Positions 60,799-64,000 of a stretch of DNA of 64,000 nucleotides are shown piece by piece. Location of the stretch: positions 124,001 to 188,000 of the forward strand of contig NZ_JABUXV010000009.1 of assembly GCF_014897705.1 (NCBI RefSeq), in the 5' to 3' direction. The position numbers and the translations under genes were made by a program. This DNA is from Brachybacterium sp. FME24 (GTDB taxonomy: Bacteria > Actinomycetota > Actinomycetes > Actinomycetales > Dermabacteraceae). How positions within the stretch are numbered: the first letter of the stretch is position 1; each line of letters begins with the position of its first letter. The notes beneath the pieces were generated by a model. It was not told the DNA's origin. It saw nothing but the letters and a program-made list of their open reading frames with translations, and ran no database searches.

Positions 60799-60824
60799 GG
60801 AACTGCGGTTCCGTACTGTGGAAC
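60799..60824. promoter_or_regulatory. Candidate IclR operator before the mannonate dehydratase gene
   Basis: Two overlapping palindromes: GGAAC-TGCG-GTTCC (60799-60812) and GTTCC-GTACTGT-GGAAC (60808-60824), giving three alternating half-sites. About 80 bases before the gene. Half-site GTTCCGTA is shared with the site at 55614-55630. Confidence 0.5.
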
Positions 60825-60902
60825 GACACGGGGTGGTGGCGCTGCTAGCACCACTGGAGATCCCGGCGATCCGCACCATCCACCACGCCGGAGGCCCCCG
60901 TC

Positions 60903-62141
60903 ATGAGCATCGAACGCATCGACGTCAACGTCACCAGCCCCGGCCGCAACTTCGTGACCGTCAAGGTCACCACCAGCGATGGAGTCGTGGGCCTCGGCGA
61001 CGGCACGCTGAACGGCCGCGAGCTGGCGGTCGTCTCCTACCTGCGTGACCACGTCGCCCCCACCCTCATCGGCCGCGACGAATCCGCGATCGAACAGACC
61101 TGGCAGTACCTCTACCGCAGCCCGTACTGGCGCCGCGGGCCGGTCACCATGGCGGCCGTCTCCGCGATCGACATGGCCCTGTGGGACATCGCCGCGAAGA
61201 AGGCGGGGGAGCCGCTGTACAAGCTGCTCGGCGGTGCCTCCCGCACGGGCCTGCTCACCTACGCCCACGCCTCCGGCACCACGATCGAGAAGCTCAACGA
61301 GGCCATCCACGGGTACGTCGAGCAAGGGTTCCAGGCGGTACGGATCCAGGCAGGGGTTCCGGGGCTGGACCAGATCTACGGCGTGCACGACTCCGAGCCG
61401 GGCGGGAAGTACGAGTACGAGCCCGCGGGGCGCGCGAAGGCCGGCGCCCCGCTGCGGCCGACGGAGGAGACCTGGGATACCCGTGCCTACCTGCGCCACC
61501 TGCCCACCGTGTTCGCGGGCGTGCGCGAGGAGTTCGGCCCCGAGCTGCGACTCCTGCACGACGGTCACCACCGCATGAGCCCGATCGAGGCCGCGAGGCT
61601 CGCGAAGTCCCTCGAGCCCTACGACCCGTTCTGGCTCGAGGACTGCACGCCCGGCGAGGACCAGGCTGTGCTGCGCCTGGTGCGCCAGCACTCGGTGACA
61701 CCCCTGGCCATCGGTGAGGTCTTCAACTCGGTGCACGACTACCAGACGCTGATCACCGAGCGCCTGATCGACTACGTGCGCTCCTCGGCCACCCACGCGG
61801 GAGGCATCACCGGGCTCCGGCAGATCATGAGCTTCGCGGCGGTCTACGGCATCCGCTCCGGGTTCCACGGACCCACGGACGTCTCCCCGGTGGGCATGGC
61901 CGCGAACCTCCACCTGGGCCTGGCGATCCACAACTTCGGGATCCAGGAGTACATGCCGCACTCCGAGACCACCCTGGAGGTGTTCCGCACCAGCTACCGC
62001 TTCGCCGACGGGATGCTGCACCCGGGCGAGACCCCGGGCCTGGGCGTCGAGCTCGACGAGGACGCCGCGGCATCACACGAATACGTGCCCGCGTACCTGC
62101 CGGTGAACCGCCTGCGGGACGGCTCCGTGCACGACTGGTGA
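60903..62141 (+). CDS. Mannonate dehydratase-type enolase-superfamily protein
   Basis: 412 residues. Enolase fold with the ManD/RspA layout: [36 protein letters not shown], metal ligands Asp in LLHDGHHR, Glu in [11 protein letters not shown] and Glu in [13 protein letters not shown], and [14 protein letters not shown]. Dehydrates D-mannonate (or D-gluconate-type acids) to 2-keto-3-deoxygluconate in characterised members; some family members have very low activity, so substrate is uncertain. Own promoter with a candidate IclR site. Confidence 0.87.
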   Translation: MSIERIDVNVTSPGRNFVTVKVTTSDGVVGLGDGTLNGRELAVVSYLRDHVAPTLIGRDESAIEQTWQYLYRSPYWRRGPVTMAAVSAIDMALWDIAAKKAGEPLYKLLGGASRTGLLTYAHASGTTIEKLNEAIHGYVEQGFQAVRIQAGVPGLDQIYGVHDSEPGGKYEYEPAGRAKAGAPLRPTEETWDTRAYLRHLPTVFAGVREEFGPELRLLHDGHHRMSPIEAARLAKSLEPYDPFWLEDCTPGEDQAVLRLVRQHSVTPLAIGEVFNSVHDYQTLITERLIDYVRSSATHAGGITGLRQIMSFAAVYGIRSGFHGPTDVSPVGMAANLHLGLAIHNFGIQEYMPHSETTLEVFRTSYRFADGMLHPGETPGLGVELDEDAAASHEYVPAYLPVNRLRDGSVHDW

Positions 62142-62189
62142 ACCCCGCAGATCCCCGCCCCGGTGACGGCGTCGACCTAGACTCGAACG

Positions 62190-63983
62190 ATGCCTCCGGA
62201 TCACCCAGCCCCCCGCGACCCCGAGTCGGCCACAGGTCCCGCCACGGACCCGGCCGCCGGGCCGGCCACGCTCCCGTCATCCCTGCGCCGTCGGACCCTC
62301 ATGGCGGGCACCGCCGGCGCGGGACTGGCCCTGCTGGCCCTGGCCGCCTGCACCGACGACGGCGGCCCCGAGGAGCCTGATCCCGACGCCGCGGCCGCGC
62401 TGACGGTCACCTACACCGAGAACCCCGCCGCTCGCGGCGACTGGACGGTGTGGACGGTGGCCTACGACCTCGCCGAGGGCCAGGAGGCACCCGCGCTGTT
62501 CGACGCGACCACCCAGGCGGCGCGTCACGAGGCACTGCAGGCCAAGAAGGACGAGAAGGCGTGGACCGCAACGGACCCGCTGCTGGTGCTGGACCCGTAC
62601 GGGACCACCGGAAGCGGGCTGTACGTGCACTTCGAGGACCCCGAGGCGGGACAGCTGGACGTCGTCGCCACGGCGTCCGCGACCGAGGACTTCGCCCGCA
62701 CCGCCGCGAACCACGCCGAGGGCGCCGGGTTCGAGGGCCTCGTGATCGGCCTCATCCCGGGGGCGCACACCACCCTCGACCTCACCTGGCGGGCCGACGG
62801 CGGCGGTGAGAGCGCCGGCACGCTGCGCATCAAGGCGCCGACCACCCAATCCGGCTACGGCACCACCCTGGCCGCCGATATCGCCGACGCCGACGCCCTC
62901 ACGCCCGGCCTGTTCGCCCTCAACGGGGTGACGGGCCTCGGCAACAACACCTACCTGTTCGACAACTCCGGCGTGATGCGCGCCGAGATGCGCGGTGGCG
63001 ACACGGCAGCCCACCACTTCGTGGTCGAGGACGGCAGGCTCGTGACCACCACCGGGTCCCGCCAGCTCGGCGTCCTCGACCCGCTCGGCCACGCCGCCAC
63101 GCTCATCGGCCTGGGAGGCCACAGCGTCCACCATGATCTCGCGGTGGTCGACGACGTCGCCTACGTCCTCACCTCCGACTCGAGCTCCGAACGCGTCGAG
63201 GACCGCGTCATCCGGGTGGACCTGGCCTCCGGTGACGTCGAGCAGGTCGTGGACCTGCAGAAGATCTTCCCCGAGTACGAGAAGCTCGCCCACGCCCAGG
63301 AGGGCGAGGCCGGCGGCTCCGTCGTCCAGGGCAAGGACTGGATCCACGTCAACTCGATCGACATCACCGACGGCGTCATGATCCTCTCCGCCCGCGAGAC
63401 CTCCACGGTCATCGCCCTGGACGACGCGCTCGAGGCGGGATCCACGCCGAGCGTGCGGTGGATGATCGGCGTCGAGGCGCTGTGGGAGGGGACCGGGCAC
63501 GAGGAGCTCTTCCTCGCCGCGGAGGGCGAGGTGATCGGCAACGCCGGTCAGCACACCGTGCACCGGATCGACGACGACGAGCTTCCCGAGGGCCAGTTCT
63601 ATCTCGAGATGTTCAACAACAACTACTGGTCACTGGACACCCGCGACGAGGCGGACTGGCAGGACCACGCACCTCGCGACGCCGCCACCGACGAGCAGGA
63701 CGGGATCTCCCACGTGCTGCGCTACCTGGTCGACGAGAACGCCGGCAGCTACCGGCAGGACGAGGCGATCGAGGTGCCCTACTCCTCGGTGGTCTCCAAC
63801 GTGTACCGGCTGGGCAGCGGCAGGGTCGATCAGCCCATGGTGGTGAACTCCGGGCGCTCCAACGAGTTCTCCGAGCGCACGGCCGACGGGGACCTCATCG
63901 CCACCTACCGGTACGACTCCGCGAGCCACGGCTACCGGGTCTACAAGGACACCTTCGACGGGTTCTGGTTCCGCGAGCCCTGA
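62190..63983 (+). CDS. Arylsulfotransferase (ASST)-like Tat lipoprotein
   Basis: 597 residues. After a 31-residue Pro/Ala-rich leader comes twin-arginine RRRTLMAGTAGAGLALLALAAC with lipobox Cys, so folded export and lipid anchoring are likely. The propeller region has ASST-type motifs: HSVHHDLAVVDDVAYVLT, DWIHVNSIDITDGVMILSARETSTV and GNAGQHTVHRI, giving candidate active-site His/Arg as in bacterial arylsulfate sulfotransferases. MFNNNYW follows. It may move sulfuryl groups between phenols or act on another surface substrate. Downstream of the dehydratase gene by 48 bases. Confidence 0.8.
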   Translation: MPPDHPAPRDPESATGPATDPAAGPATLPSSLRRRTLMAGTAGAGLALLALAACTDDGGPEEPDPDAAAALTVTYTENPAARGDWTVWTVAYDLAEGQEAPALFDATTQAARHEALQAKKDEKAWTATDPLLVLDPYGTTGSGLYVHFEDPEAGQLDVVATASATEDFARTAANHAEGAGFEGLVIGLIPGAHTTLDLTWRADGGGESAGTLRIKAPTTQSGYGTTLAADIADADALTPGLFALNGVTGLGNNTYLFDNSGVMRAEMRGGDTAAHHFVVEDGRLVTTTGSRQLGVLDPLGHAATLIGLGGHSVHHDLAVVDDVAYVLTSDSSSERVEDRVIRVDLASGDVEQVVDLQKIFPEYEKLAHAQEGEAGGSVVQGKDWIHVNSIDITDGVMILSARETSTVIALDDALEAGSTPSVRWMIGVEALWEGTGHEELFLAAEGEVIGNAGQHTVHRIDDDELPEGQFYLEMFNNNYWSLDTRDEADWQDHAPRDAATDEQDGISHVLRYLVDENAGSYRQDEAIEVPYSSVVSNVYRLGSGRVDQPMVVNSGRSNEFSERTADGDLIATYRYDSASHGYRVYKDTFDGFWFREP

Positions 63984-64000
63984 TCGGCGTGCCCTCCGGT

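Overview
The window is high-GC DNA with actinobacterial gene content: Tat-type lipoproteins, GTG starts, TetR/GntR/IclR/WYL regulators, ATGA-coupled operons and peptide-type sugar ABC transporters. I infer a member of the Micrococcales, plausibly Dermabacteraceae such as Brachybacterium. No rRNA or tRNA gene is visible to confirm this. Most of the window is accessory metabolism. The stretch 16.5-37 kb is mosaic, with insertion sequences, gene remnants and duplicated segments.

Layout. 1-3.2 kb: the end of a secreted sugar-binding protein and a DUF418 membrane protein. 3.3-12.6 kb: a sialic-acid-type locus. A minus-strand operon encodes a solute-binding lipoprotein, two permeases, a sialidase and two ATPases. 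It diverges from a DapA/NanA-family aldolase coupled to a GntR/FadR regulator, and two palindromes in the divergent promoter are candidate operators. 12.8-16.5 kb: a glycerophosphodiesterase, then a TetR gene divergent from a membrane protein coupled to a flavoprotein disulfide reductase. 16.5-20.7 kb: a TetR-GAPDH two-gene operon flanked by an IS5-type end and a complete IS5-family element, then a complete IS3-family element. 20.8-27 kb: three enzyme/regulator modules mixed with an SDR remnant, a second SDR 3' remnant and two broken excalibur-domain remnants. 27.5-31.8 kb: a PLD-nuclease/SF2-helicase/DUF3427 protein coupled to a NUDIX hydrolase, with a divergent DUF3883 gene. This is the best candidate for an undescribed (defence) system. 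31.9-41.6 kb: a luciferase-like oxidoreductase, a lipoprotein, an aldo-keto reductase, an SDR-methyltransferase pair homologous to the decayed copy at 24-27 kb, a cytosine permease/deaminase operon, a Tat-exported M14 carboxypeptidase and a histidine phosphatase. 41.7-48.8 kb: dhaKL, a TauE permease, a WYL regulator with three DinB proteins, and an MFS exporter. 48.8-54.7 kb: a repeat- and hairpin-rich gap, two Gfo/Idh/MocA dehydrogenases, a SHOCT protein and a NarL-type two-component system beside a membrane protein. 54.7-64 kb: an IclR regulator divergent from a TRAP transporter, KduI, a 2-hydroxyacid dehydrogenase, a mannonate-dehydratase-type enolase and an arylsulfotransferase-like lipoprotein. 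Together these suggest hexuronate or unsaturated-uronate use under IclR control.

All functional calls come from reading motifs by eye. No database search was run.
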